Below, piece by piece: positions 37,960 to 50,300 of a stretch of 64,000 bases of DNA. Location of the stretch: the NCBI GenBank assembly GCA_900618425.1, contig UZAN01040729.1, forward strand, positions 6,537 through 70,536. The letters are read 5' to 3'. This DNA is from Echinostoma caproni. Taxonomy: Eukaryota > Platyhelminthes > Trematoda > Plagiorchiida > Echinostomatidae. A program made the translations under genes and the position numbers. The notes under the pieces are model-generated. The model did not search any database. It worked only from the letters and a program-made list of their open reading frames with translations, and was not told the DNA's origin. Position 1 is the stretch's first letter, and each line of letters begins with the position of its first letter.

Positions 37960-38937
37960 NNNNNNNNNNNNNNNNNNNNNNNNNNNNNNNNNNNNNNNNN
38001 NNNNNNNNNNNNNNNNNNNNNNNNNNNNNNNNNNNNNNNNNNNNNNNNNNNNNNNNNNNNNNNNNNNNNNNNNNNNNNNNNNNNNNNNNNNNNNNNNNNN
38101 NNNNNNNNNNNNNNNNNNNNNNNNNNNNNNNNNNNNNNNNNNNNNNNNNNNNNNNNNNNNNNNNNNNNNNNNNNNNNNNNNNNNNNNNNNNNNNNNNNNN
38201 NNNNNNNNNNNNNNNNNNNNNNNNNNNNNNNNNNNNNNNNNNNNNNNNNNNNNNNNNNNNNNNNNNNNNNNNNNNNNNNNNNNNNNNNNNNNNNNNNNNN
38301 NNNNNNNNNNNNNNNNNNNNNNNNNNNNNNNNNNNNNNNNNNNNNNNNNNNNNNNNNNNNNNNNNNNNNNNNNNNNNNNNNNNNNNNNNNNNNNNNNNNN
38401 NNNNNNNNNNNNNNNNNNNNNNNNNNNNNNNNNNNNNNNNNNNNNNNNNNNNNNNNNNNNNNNNNNNNNNNNNNNNNNNNNNNNNNNNNNNNNNNNNNNN
38501 NNNNNNNNNNNNNNNNNNNNNNNNNNNNNNNNNNNNNNNNNNNNNNNNNNNNNNNNNNNNNNNNNNNNNNNNNNNNNNNNNNNNNNNNNNNNNNNNNNNN
38601 NNNNNNNNNNNNNNNNNNNNNNNNNNNNNNNNNNNNNNNNNNNNNNNNNNNNNNNNNNNNNNNNNNNNNNNNNNNNNNNNNNNNNNNNNNNNNNNNNNNN
38701 NNNNNNNNNNNNNNNNNNNNNNNNNNNNNNNNNNNNNNNNNNNNNNNNNNNNNNNNNNNNNNNNNNNNNNNNNNNNNNNNNNNNNNNNNNNNNNNNNNNN
38801 NNNNNNNNNNNNNNNNNNNNNNNNNNNNNNNNNNNNNNNNNNNNNNNNNNNNNNNNNNNNNNNNNNNNNNNNNNNNNNNNNNNNNNNNNNNNNNNNNNNN
38901 NNNNNNNNNNNNNNNNNNNNNNNNNNNNNNNNNNNNN
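37960..38937. other. Assembly gap (978 N)
   Basis: An unbroken run of N. Open frames drawn across it are meaningless. It hides the middle of the LINE and the left end of the LTR-like insertion. Confidence 1.
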
Positions 38938-39442
38938 ATGACACAAGGTCATTGGACACGAGAATCCGACATCAAACAACCATAGACCATGACTAACACG
39001 AGGGATCACGCGGTGATCAAGGTCAAATCAGGAGTGACTAATGAGAGCTTGTTTGTAGTGACCATGATTGTAGGAAGAAAAGGAGCAATCCACGAGGACG
39101 TTTTTCGTTCATAGCTTCTTCACAATCAACTATGACTCCAACTGTGATATTTCTTTGTTTTACTTCTGTTTGTTTTACCGAGCACGGTTTTCCAACTGTG
39201 ATATTTTCTGTGTTTTACTTCTGTTTGTTTTACCGAGCACGGTTTTCCGCTCATATATATATAAACTGGGTCCTGTTCAAACCCACGCAACACGTGTGAA
39301 CCGCTTTCGCTTTACTACTGCATTTATTGCTTGCATTGTTTAGCGTCACCTCGGCACGTTTCGGTGCTATCTGGTACCACGATTCGTCAATAAACGTTTA
39401 CGAACCCCACGAGTGTTTTTGTCTACCTCGGGCAACGAGACA
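38938..39442 (+). mobile_element. LTR-like block (solo LTR or LTR remnant) inside the LINE
   Basis: The block interrupts the LINE and has the order expected of an LTR. First is a tandem duplication of about 55 bases (39,137-39,190 and 39,191-39,246, an enhancer-like U3 repeat). Directly after it comes a TATA-type sequence CATATATATATAAA (about 39,253-39,266), then AATAAA at about 39,390. It ends with ...ACGAGACA at 39,442. The left end is lost in the gap, so terminal TG and target-site duplication cannot be checked. No LTR-retrotransposon protein lies next to it. An independent promoter of another repeat is the alternative. Confidence 0.5.
39137..39246 (+). repeat. Tandem duplication of about 55 bp upstream of a TATA box
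   Basis: Two nearly identical copies of CCAACTGTGATATTT...ACCGAGCACGGTTTT stand head to tail (54 and 56 bases), differing by a small indel. Confidence 0.9.
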
Positions 39443-40730
39443 CTAGGAGGTCGAGCGCATTTTGAGCCTCGTAAGAAGACTTACTGGCAGGCCGTCAACT
39501 CCGGTTAGCTTCATGTTCACACAGGATCGAAAAGGGATAATTGGGAGGGGCAACAACAGTGGTCACGCCTCGGACCGAGAAGAGGGATTTTCTTCACTCT
39601 GTGGTTTCTACAAACAGAAATCGAATTTGGCAAAGCATCAAATTGCTGTGTGGGACCAACTCCAAAATGTCGGATTGTACTACGGATATGTAGTGGTAAT
39701 GCAGCATTTATCCACTCATCAAGCGATGCCGCCATTTGTTCTGGATGATGCCGTTCAAGTGGAGGCCGTCTCGAGAGAAGAAACTTTCAAACTTCTGATT
39801 GCCGTGAAAACCACGTGCAGTGTTGGTCCCGATGGTCGTTCGTATTCCCTTATGATATAAATGGGGCCTATTTTGTCAGTGAAATATTCACATTATTTTT
39901 GAACAATCCCTTAAAAACTTGCTCTGTACTATACCGTAGAAACCAGTAACAATTGTTCCCATTCCCCAATCCTCTACTTCAAACGTTCTAACCAAATGCC
40001 TCCGTCCTATCGTTTTAACTTCTGTTGGACTCAAGCTATCAAGACGTGCTTTGCTCACGCTTATTTAATCCTCAATTGATGTCCCGTATGATCCTCTCCA
40101 GTTTGCCCATAAACCAAACAAATTCACGCTGGATGCAGATTCCCCAACTTTACATAAAATTACCAAATCTTTGAATGACTGTGAAATCCATTTGTTGTGT
40201 TTCTGGACAACTCATCTGCTTTGATTTTAGTCCTCGTTCCCTTCTTCTTCGTCAACTGGAAATCTTTGGTTGTTCTAGACAGTTATTCGCTTGACTTGCC
40301 GATTACTTCTCTGGGAGAACTCAATGTACCAGGTTAAGTCAGAAGAAATTCAAACGATTGGGGAACAATTCTTGGATACTTCAGGGTACAGTTCTTTCCC
40401 CATACCTATCTTCTACGTAAATCAGTGACTTGTCTGCTAGCGCCCTCACTTCTCCCTTCAAGTATGCTGACTATGTGGTTTTTTGTCAAGGGATCTCCGT
40501 CTCTTTGGGTCTTTCACAATTTCCTGACAACTTGGGTAACGTTCAACAGTTTTCCACCACATCTGGTTTCTCTCCTAATCCCTCCAAATGTTTCAAATGT
40601 CTCTTTACACTATCATGCGATTCATTCCCATCTGAACCGGTATCGATTGCCTCTACATCAGTATTCCACGTGAAATGTATTAAATACCTGGGCGTTTTTA
40701 TTCATACTAATCTTCACCGGACCTCTCAAA

Positions 40731-40731
<1 letters not shown>

Positions 40732-40767
<36 letters not shown>
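40732..40767 (+). repeat. (GTA)n microsatellite inside the LINE
   Basis: About twelve GTA units interrupt the C-terminal region of the reverse transcriptase remnant shortly after the KYLGVFIHTNL block. Confidence 0.95.
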
Positions 40768-41336
40768 CAGTAGGCTACAACGACTTTCTTTTCATACCTG
40801 TGAACTTCGTTACTTTCTCATTCAACTAGCAGTTATTTCCAAATTCGTGTAACAATGTATTTTCCGTTTTATTTTATTGTTCACTTGTTATTTTTCCCAA
40901 CCTCCTTATAAAGATTTTAATTTGCTTCGACGTGGATTGACCATCATTAGCCCCGTCTCTTCATTCCCACTAAAGATGTTGGTAACTAATCTATGCGAAC
41001 GTCATTTGAATATGTGTGAAAATTTTGCGCATAAGATTCTCGTTGACTCCGCATATCCGCTACACGCTGACAAAACTTCCTGTTGTTCCCATCCCTCAAC
41101 CACATCTCAATATCGTTGTGTCCCCTCCAGAATAAACATTCGTCGTAACTCCACAGTACCCTCATTAGCACGTATTCTTGTTAACAAAGAACAGGTTTTC
41201 ACAGAATTTGGAACTTAAATCGCTTTTTTCATTGTTATTTTCATTTCCTCCTTGCTCCAAACTGTATATTTTTAACTGAAATGTGGGCTTCATCCTTGCA
41301 GAAGTTATTACGATACAACAGAATACAATACAATAC

Positions 41337-41506
41337 AAAACGTACAATCCGGTAATCAGTCTTATGTTGCGGTGAGGGATTTTAAGCGCCGCAGATCGTG
41401 GACTATGATCCAATCAATCACCGAAATGGTCAAAGGGAATTTGTATGTTTAAGGTCACGGGTGAGAGGGACAAGACGATGGTAAACAATTGAGCAATCGC
41501 ACTGTA
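41337..41506 (+). repeat. Dispersed repeat, right half of the interrupted copy
   Basis: It resumes exactly where the left half stopped, immediately after the (ATACA)n tail of the LINE (CGTACAATCCGGTAATCAG). It matches the reverse complement of 36,366-36,535. Confidence 0.85.
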
Positions 41507-43983
41507 TAAAGCATCTTTTCCATTGGAATATTACACCATCTACGTTACCACCTGATCTTTCCTTTTTCGCTCTAAACGTCTCTACTCACGAGTAACATAA
41601 ATCTAATTTTTGTTCTGAATCATCATCAGCTGTGCAGTGAAAACGATTATCGTGAAAACGTGATAATTCATCACTAATTCACCAACGTTTTCCTAACTAG
41701 CAATTATTCAATTGTGTTTTGAATAGATCATGATAAACCTCCGCTTGGAACGGAAAAATTGCAATTGTACTTGTGAATCAAGTAGTTCAACAATTTTTCC
41801 GTGTACGTCTTAATTGAAATTCACCGCTTTTTCAATTTTCAGAATTTTCCCTGTGTGGAGTCACTTAATTGGTCACCTACTGAACCTTTCGAAATGATGT
41901 GGATGTGGAAACTCCCACTAATAATCCAATAGCAGTAAACTAATAAGCCGGAATTGTTGCGAATATGTCGAGTAACCGTTTACCTTTCCAGTGATGGTAA
42001 ATACTCATCCATATTACTTAGTAATGATAAAAGTAGAATAATCGATCAAAGACGGCTTTTCCGATGTCTGCGTGTGGGTGCTTTTCTTTTATTGAAATGA
42101 TTTCTAACTTTGGTTTACTATGATAAACATCTTTCATCTTTCAACATTTTAGATGAGATAATTAAAAGCATCAATTGGACAAAGCACTTAAGGCTCGGCT
42201 CGGCTCGGCTCTCGGCGTTATATTGACAGAATACTTGCGGCTGGGAGAACCATCTCGATTTGGTCAGACTACCGGCTCGGTTGTGAAATGCGTCCTTACT
42301 AGGCACCTGTTTAGATCAAAAAGAAAATCTCGGCCGATGAACGGAATTTGGTTTTGACTTCTCCGCATCAGCACTATGTTCTTGTGAACATCTGCTTTTT
42401 ACCAACTACCGCCGCTTTAATTTTCTTATTCCGTATTTTCCCTTCAAAAGATTACAGTCCCCCTGGTTGAAACGTTTTTCAGAGTCACTTGGTCAAAACC
42501 GGCAATTGCTTTTGTCGAATGGTATGGTACAATAATAAACTAGAAGAAAAATATGATACGCCGATGCTTTGAAATACACCAACCTTCACTTCGTTCTGGG
42601 CACCATTTGTTTTAGATAATTGGAGCCAAGTTGGGCATCAATATGCGAATTCGAATAAACTATTTATCATTTATCTTTAACAGAAGGATAAACAATAATT
42701 CTGCTACTTGTGGTTGGAGTAAAACTGCTGTAGGACATCCGAAGTAGTTCAGTACAATCGTTGTGCTGTTGAGTCGAAAGGCGTTTAATAGGCGCAGAGT
42801 GGCACAATCACAGTCTTCAACCGATTTTTAATTCTAAGAAGATTAGTTTTTGCTCAACACATGTCACTGGAGGCCAGCCATGCATACATACATTGCACTA
42901 AACGGCACACTGGAAGAAAATTTAATTTTATGTGTACCCCATCTGATCATACGCATTTCAAATAAGCATAAATGGTAACACAGTTTTCGTTTCCTTTGGT
43001 TCCGATGACAAACAGTACCGCTCTGGTATTTAACCCGTCTTTTGTAGACCGTTTAATACAAAATCCAATTTTCCACATTGCAGCGAAGCAGCAAAGTCTG
43101 GTGATCAGTTTATTCAGTTAAATCTTATTTTTGTTTCCTGAACACTATACATACAGACTGCTGTAATTATACAGAGATACCCTGACAAAATAAAGGCGTC
43201 ATTCATACTCTGTATAGTCCTCATTCCTTATGATGACCTGTTGCTAATTTGACATGCTATCACATCCTGCACTGGCCGAGAACTGTGTTTAAATCTTCAC
43301 TAAACTACTAATTGAGATTTTATCACAAACGTAAGAAAACCCGATGGACTAAGCACACCCTGGACCTATTATCTGTAAAGGTATTCATTTTTACGCGAAG
43401 AATTGTGAGGGAAACTCTCTTATTCCCGAGCAACAGTAAGTGTTTGATTATCTTCCGAATTCACTCGGTGATTTTGTTTTCAAATATCCCGTTTGAATTC
43501 CATCTTATGTAGTATACATTTACAAGCAAGTAACTTCGGTTGGGTTCACTGTTGTCCCGATAATAAACCATGAATCAAGATTTCTCCTCCTTTAAAAACC
43601 GCTTTAAAATTTCGATTCATACGGAGCATTCACTAATGATAGTCTTCATTTTTTGCAATAAAATTTACCAGAGTTGGGAAAAATTATACGTGCACTACGG
43701 TATCCCGTTTCTGTAAGGACATTTGGTCTTGAACCACAAAGCGTTTGTATCACCCTGTCCAATGTTCACTCTCACAATATTGTTACCCGGGTATGCGTGG
43801 TCTGTTCAGGTAAAGGTCCTCTTATGTAACGCTTACAAAAGTTCACTGGGGTCGCGTGTAAAAGAAAACCCATCCAAATATGATTCACCTTCTGACATCG
43901 AAATATTTATAATTTTCAATCATAAACTATCTGCATCTGGATTTTGTTTACAAAATCATAGAACTCCTAACTTTTACTTCAAG
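41507..43983. other. Intergenic stretch without a supported gene
   Basis: A short (GGCTC)n tract lies at 42,192-42,215. Only chance frames; no transposon protein is seen until the PLE at 43,984. Confidence 0.4.
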
Positions 43984-44865
43984 AATTAGAAAAAGGAGTG
44001 CTCTCAAAACCTGGAGAAGCGTTCACCTTTTACAAACGATATGTGAATGACGTCGTATACTGAAAAGGTTGCTGATATTCTGTTTGAAAACTTCAATGGG
44101 GCTCGTTCGAAAATAGAGTTCACGCTGGAAAGGAATCCACAAATGGTCTCGCATTTCTAGACGTGTTGTTGTCTCGACGGTTAGATGGTTCCATAGGAAA
44201 ACATGGACGGACCAATAACACATTACCAAAGTTTCGTCCAGTTTCAACAGAAGAAAAATTTGATTCGATGCCTAACCATTAGAGTTAGTTTTCTGAAACG
44301 TGTTGAGTTTCAGCTGGGAAGAATACAAAACGTTTTCTTTAGAGATTGGATATCCGGAATCATTCATTTATAAAAGCATGATGCCGTATTCACCAAAAGC
44401 ATCATATGACACAGCAAAGAAGAAGCTTGTCTACATCCCGTTTAAGGGAAAAACGATCGCGAAAATCGTTCATCAGATTTACCCACTTTGCAACTGAACC
44501 CCGCATTATATTCACGTATAAACCTGTTCTCTTTATGCAGATTACAGATTGATTACCTGAATGCGACTTCATTTTCAGTTTATCAATTCACCTGTTCCTG
44601 TGGCGCGAGTTATGTGGGTCGAACGGTGACCGCATCACCCCCATTCGGTTGGATGAGGGACTGACAAGGACCGGGGCGACGGCAATAATGAACCATTTGA
44701 CTGAGTTCTAATCACACAGTCAATGTGCTTGAGGCTTTCAGTCCGCTGTATACGATCAAGATTAGGTTATGCAAAGATGGCAATTTAAGGATTTTGTCAA
44801 TAGCCGAGGTGATTGCCATCCGTCTCCACACAGCACCACCTTGTGGGCTCGGAAACAGTTTGTAA
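43984..44865 (+). mobile_element. Penelope-like element, end of reverse transcriptase plus GIY-YIG endonuclease
   Basis: Several + frames in order give the C-terminal half of a PLE. FYKRYVNDVVY (motif C, about 44,030-44,070) comes first, then GLAFLDVLLSRRLDGSIG (about 44,142). GYPESFI and the linker KLVYIPFKGKTIAKIV (about 44,350-44,470) follow. The endonuclease has YQFTCSCGASYVGRT (44,581-44,625), then NHTVNVLEAF and RILSIAEVIAI up to a stop near 44,863. Motif C reads YVND where YVDD is needed, which would abolish catalysis. Frame changes and stops also mark it as dead. It is 5'-truncated: motifs before C are missing. The linker and CSCG...YVGRT arrangement fits PLEs whose endonuclease has a Cys-containing GIY-YIG domain. 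Confidence 0.88.
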
Positions 44866-47167
44866 CAGTTATAATAGTAGTAGCAGCTTTTCTTAACATG
44901 GCCATCCACTAACAATCTGGTGACCTAAGCTCCGCTCATGAACTCTCACCCATTCACTTACTTACTCATTCATAACCACCCTCCGTCTTCCAATATCCAC
45001 GTACACACACACACACACACACAAACAGACACACACTCACAAACATCATTTGTCACAATCCCCTCATCGCTCTTAAACTCTGATTTCCTATGCAGATATG
45101 TGTCACATCTCATCACCTGCCTAATTTATGAGAAATTGTGCTGTATTTAACCGGCTGATATGCAGCCGAAAACGACCTGGCTTGCTGACTTTTGTTCTCG
45201 TAACTACTCGATCCGGGAATAACTTCGCATATGAAACAAATACTAAATATCTTACTATAGGTGACCTCTCTTTTCAGTGACCTTATAGTGATCACTCTTG
45301 ATGAATATTACAATGCGTGACCAATATCCAACCCAAAGTAACGCAGTGTTTATTGAGACATCAACTCCATCATTCAACATTTATGTGCCAATTATTTCGT
45401 TTCACCTATATTTGCAGTAATTACCAATATCGTTAGTGAAACTTGCTGACTTCTTTTAGTTCGCTTCGACCGATCAGTTACACATTTCTATGATAACTTT
45501 TCTCTTTTGAACTATCAACTTGGTCAATGATAGGGTTTTAGTAGTCAGAAGGTGGAACTGGAAATCATACTGAAAGCATTCGTATACGACCAACATTCTA
45601 CTCACTTTTTCTGACTATTACGGTGATCATGTTGGCATTCTCAGTCCATATTTAAAACTGAACTCAATTCGTGACATTTTTTCAACATTTTCAACATTCC
45701 CGAATAATCAAAATTCAGCGAGGTTCGAGTTTGCTGCTTAAATATTTCGCAGTTAAAATTCAACTGGAAGAGGAATAAATAATTCCGACTCCGACCGAGA
45801 AAACATAATCAATTTTAGTAATTGCAAGACGGTCCAACCGCAAATCCGTTATCTTTTTTTGTTATATGTTTTCATTGAGTAGGGCGATAAAATTCTTTCT
45901 TTTCATCTTTTCACCACTGCCAGGAACCGTTGACCTTGAAATTGACCGATTTTCTACTATTTAAAATGTTTCTACTCTTAGCTCAAACATGAAATGTTTG
46001 TCCACTTGGGGAAGCAAACGTCAGTGATTTTGCATTGGTTTTTTTAAACACACTGTGTATTGCAATAGTCTATATTTACGGCGATCTCAAAGTCCTACTA
46101 GAAACAATTCTCTAGTTCACAAACAGCCATCTGAATTCATTTGTATACCTCTATTTTAGATTCCATACACTTTTGCTGATCAACCTTTGATATACTGCTG
46201 CATGCAAAACTAAGTGAGGTACGGAAGTAAACACAATTTATTTTATTGATGTTGCCTTGTGCGAGGTTGCAGAAATTTTTGTTTGGGTTTCTTTGGGTTG
46301 TGAGAATGTCTGGCCAGTGATCAATCGGAAGATAACTGTCCTTTCTTGATTTGGGTTTGTGATTTCTCCAACCACAAATATAATACCCCCAGTGATTGAA
46401 GAAGGGCATTTTCGTTCTGATATTCAAGTCTTCTTCAATATCTCATTTACTATTGGCCGGAATCAGAAGACCGAGATAAAAGTATACATATTGTACTGCC
46501 TTCAGTTAGCAATAAGTCTTTTGTGAGTGTAGGTGAACTGAAGAGAGTATTCAGTTCAGTGCAATGAACATCTTATTGAACAGATAACTAAAACATTCGT
46601 AGAACGTCGAATTGTAAGTAGATATATGTAAGTGGTTAACGATCGTGTGTGCAAACCGAACGCTCTACTACTTCGCTACTGGAAACAGAACAATTGAAAA
46701 GATCATAACATAACTACATTACGCTCGAAGAGGGATTTTTGTGGTCCTCAGAAAAACTGTCAATATTAATTTTAGTGCGATTTGTTCACAGTGAATCCTG
46801 GTTGAAAGCGCTGATACCTATGGGCTTTGATTGTCTACCCTAGATCGCTTGTCAGAGCAATAGATGTCATCGCAGTTACGTCTAATAGCCTTCAGAATTC
46901 TTGATTATCAGTAGCGCAGAACCGATCTCACTTGTTTTTGAGTTCTGAACAGAGTATGGCAAATCCAAACACTACAATCCAGACACTACAAAGCTTTACG
47001 AAATCAGCAATTGGTTATCCTTTAGAGCTTCAAAATGAGATAACGCAATAGGGGCGACTGAGTTCACAAGTGTTCCCTTTCAAAATTTGACTCTCTATTC
47101 AGTTGGTAAGATGAAAAAGGTAACAAAACAATGCTAACTTTTCATGAGAGCAAGAAGAAGCATCACG
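44866..47167. other. Intergenic stretch without a supported gene
   Basis: It contains a (CA)n microsatellite at 45,003-45,023 and otherwise AT-rich DNA with chance frames. Confidence 0.4.
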
Positions 47168-47341
47168 ATCAATCAATACGAAGGCCAAAGGTCCCTAATA
47201 TGGCGTCTGAATTTCTGTTAACAGACTGAATTCGTGGCTAAGTGTCAGTGTCCCTCTCCTTCCTCCCCCACACCCTGCAGAGATTCCGCACCCTGTCCCT
47301 ATACCCAATCCGATGAACCTTTGGCCTTCCGATTGATTGAT
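47168..47341. mobile_element. MITE-like element with 25-bp terminal inverted repeats
   Basis: The left end (47,168-47,192, ATCAATCAATACGAAGGCCA...) and right end (47,317-47,341, ...GGCCTTCCGATTGATTGAT) are reverse complements with two mismatches. They enclose about 124 bases without coding capacity. Size and structure fit a non-autonomous DNA transposon. No clear target-site duplication is visible. Confidence 0.6.
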
Positions 47342-50300
47342 TTCTCTACCCCATGTGTGTTAGCCTGTCCCCAAACCTGTCACTCTTTTAGACAAACGTA
47401 GTCTGAATATATGTACACAGCTGATGAGATTACCACGAAATAGTTGAACTTAACACATCTTGTGATCATGATGTTTCTTCTAGCTCTCGTGAAAATGTTG
47501 AACGGAACTGGTTGCATGAAATGCAAAATTGGTCTTCGCCTTGCAATTGGCATGCATGGCCGTTCACCGGTTTTTGGTTTCAGTGGCTCCTGATTATTTG
47601 TATCAAGCTGAATAGCCAGACGACGATAACTTTGATCGCATCGCGTTGGCGATTATCTCCCATCTTGTGAACAGCAACACAGATCGTCACGCAGCTGTTC
47701 CGTCCTGGTTGAAACTTAGGCAGATTATAGGCAAGGTTTTGGAAACTAACGCGAAGGCTTGCGATCCCGGTCACTCTTGGGACACAAACACAGTCCGCAC
47801 TTCTGAAAAGCCCCGCAAATCATGAATCAGATGTTCAATACTTTCGTTGATTTATCCACACGTAACTTGATAAGCAGAATACCAAAAGTTTGGAATTAGT
47901 TGAAATCCGAAGCACTGAGCCTCATAAGAAGATAGTAATGCATCTTGTGCCCTATAAATTGTGGATTCACATCACAACGAATAAAGAACATATAGAACGT
48001 TCCCAACGAATCCACACTGCATTAAAGAATAAGACCAACCTATTAGTTTTATACGATAACTTTTTTTAGAATACAGATTCCTCGCCTTAGGATTTCGAAG
48101 CTAATTCTCTATATTATCACAGGTAATATAATGAGATTTTAATGTTCTCCTAGTTCTACCTAAGACAGAAAGTGAGTCAAGTTTCCGATACTTGACAAAG
48201 TTCAGATTTCGAATGTGCTCTTGTACTGAACTTTAGTAAGTAAATTATTTCGTACACTGTCCATACTTATCGTGTTTCCATCTGTCTCCGGAAGGCCAAA
48301 CTAGGCTGAAAATCGATATGATGCGATGGGAGAACAGAGACTAAAAATGATCATTCTTTAATCTCCCATCTACGTTCCCGTTCCCTTCTCAATCCTCGTC
48401 GGAGTGTAGCAAATCTTTTGCTTTTCACGCACAATCGACCGTTGATTGGTTATTTTCAGGTTTATCATGTGCTATTGAATATCGCTCAATGGAAGTCAAA
48501 TATACTCGGGGAAATGTTACAGTGGAATCAATGGTTTCCTGGTTCTTGATGCAAAATACAACCTGGTGTTATTTCACAAACTCTATGGGCAGACAATCTG
48601 ATACTATATTGAACCGAAGGGTGAAATGACCAGTTGGTGGATATGTGTATTGACTTCAAGTTCTTCGGTATTTTTTATTGATATCCTTTGCAGTTGTGAG
48701 CAGAAACTTGTGTTCAGTTGCACTGATTATTGAAAAGAAACTGAAACAGCGATTGATTGCTTAACCTTCCGACATTGTTCTGCTATCGAATACCAAAGAT
48801 CAACAAATAAAAGTTCATTTGCGCCCTGAGTATAACTCGCTTTTTTATACAGTAAACCTGACCACAGCAGCCTCAACAAGGTCGATTCAAAACAGAGGAG
48901 TCCACAAGCTCTATCTCATTGGATGACTGTTGGTAACGAGATTTAAAAAGCTTCTTTCGATCAAGTTATCATCTCAGATAAATATTCACAACCACAATCA
49001 GTATTCTTCGAAATACAACATAAGACCATGTGGTCTTCTTCATGGTTGAGTTTGGTCCCCTCTCGATTTCGTTGAGTCTTTTTTGGATTTTATTGATGTC
49101 GTTTTCCGTTTTGTTATGGAATTCATACAAAATGTTGGTCTCAGTGCGTTTGGTGCAAGCGGATTTATTGGCGGAGAAAAAATAGATGAAACTCCCAATA
49201 GTTAACTGTCTTATTAAATGTCTTGGATATAGAATTTAAGACAACCCAATTATTCCTCTTAGTCTCTGCCTGAAAAAGAATAATTTGTGGGTACAAAAAC
49301 AATGTGAGCTGATAAGGAAATCCAAAAGCTGTACAGATGTGAGGGCAAGGGAATGGAACTAGCATTTCAGTTGATATGACTGGGTACCTGCGGGAATTTG
49401 ATACAACTGGTCGGGGTTCTACCGTATTACATACACCAAAATCAAATTTTTGTGAGTCCAGGGACACTGAGTGGGTACCAACCTAATCATTGCAGTTTCT
49501 CCACACGTCTCTTACTATAGCCCTTTGATTATTTTGGTGACTATTGTTTAGAATCGCTCCAAAAGATTACGATGGAGTTCTGGCCATGGATTCTGGGCTT
49601 GAATGACTTGCATGGCTTTAATGAATGTCCTCTCATTTTTGTCTTTTGACAAACGAACAGATCAGTTCTTTTCTGACGGATATCCTCCCGTCTACTCAGG
49701 CCCAAATCTATCATTATCCATTCAAATTCGTCGTTCTTTCTTGAAGATCAGTATACCATCTTTTCTTTATCACATCTCAAATTCCATTTTTCACCAGCTC
49801 ATCTCATCATACATGATATACCTGCAAGTAACCAAACACACCGGTTTATTGTCACCAGTATTTATCTTAAGTTTGCTTTTAAAAGGTTTCAAACTTATGT
49901 AAGGTTCTTTCCAACACAAATGTATTCCAATGCTAGCCTTCATAGCTATTCTGTTTGCTTTTCTATCACAGGTTTTAAAATAAAATAAATAAGTTCTCAC
50001 AAAAATATCTTTACAAATCATGATTATAGAGCTTTATCTCAATCTAGAATAACGTTTCCTCTTCCGTTTCACAGNTTCACAGCACTGCGTCCAAGATACT
50101 AATCGAGATCCCATTAAAATGTGAAAAGTATACGTCCATGGTAAGTATTTTTTATCTATGACTGATGACTCCATTAACTAGGACCAAATGATTTACCCTA
50201 TCTCACGTAGCACACCACTTACGCGGGTTCTGTCACAGTTAGCATCAAACAAACAGAAAAGTTCTGTTTACATGACAAGCAGACAGTGAACTGAACGGGT

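Larger units (their letters stand above)
37363..41338 (+). mobile_element. CR1/Jockey-type non-LTR retrotransposon (copy 2, 5'-truncated, interrupted)
   Basis: The left part (37,363-37,959) encodes the C-terminal two thirds of an AP-type endonuclease: GGGVITYI at the truncation, then IIVGDLN (about 37,604) and STSDHALI (about 37,756). After a 978-base gap and an LTR-like insertion come reverse transcriptase blocks: LKLLIAVKTTCSVGPDG-like (about 39,790), DPLQFAHKPNKFTLDA (about 40,090), FLDNSSAL (motif A, about 40,200), QGTVLSPYLSSTYIS (motif B, about 40,385) and KYADYVVF (motif C, about 40,460). The C-terminal KYLGVFIHTNL and FAHKILVDS blocks follow. Motif C has Tyr where the second catalytic Asp belongs, so the copy is dead. 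The 3' end is an (ATACA)n tail at about 41,320-41,338, as expected for this clade. Stops and frame changes are frequent. Confidence 0.85.

Noticed and set aside
37849..39009. Very long frames of 334-378 codons on both strands
   Set aside because: They run almost wholly through the 978-base N gap and carry no sequence information.
47419..47450. Hammerhead-like core CTGATGAG...CGAAA
   Set aside because: The bases between the two core halves do not form a stem II and no closing stems I/III are evident. Other CTGATGAG sites (for example 24,140 and 32,257) lack the GAAA box.
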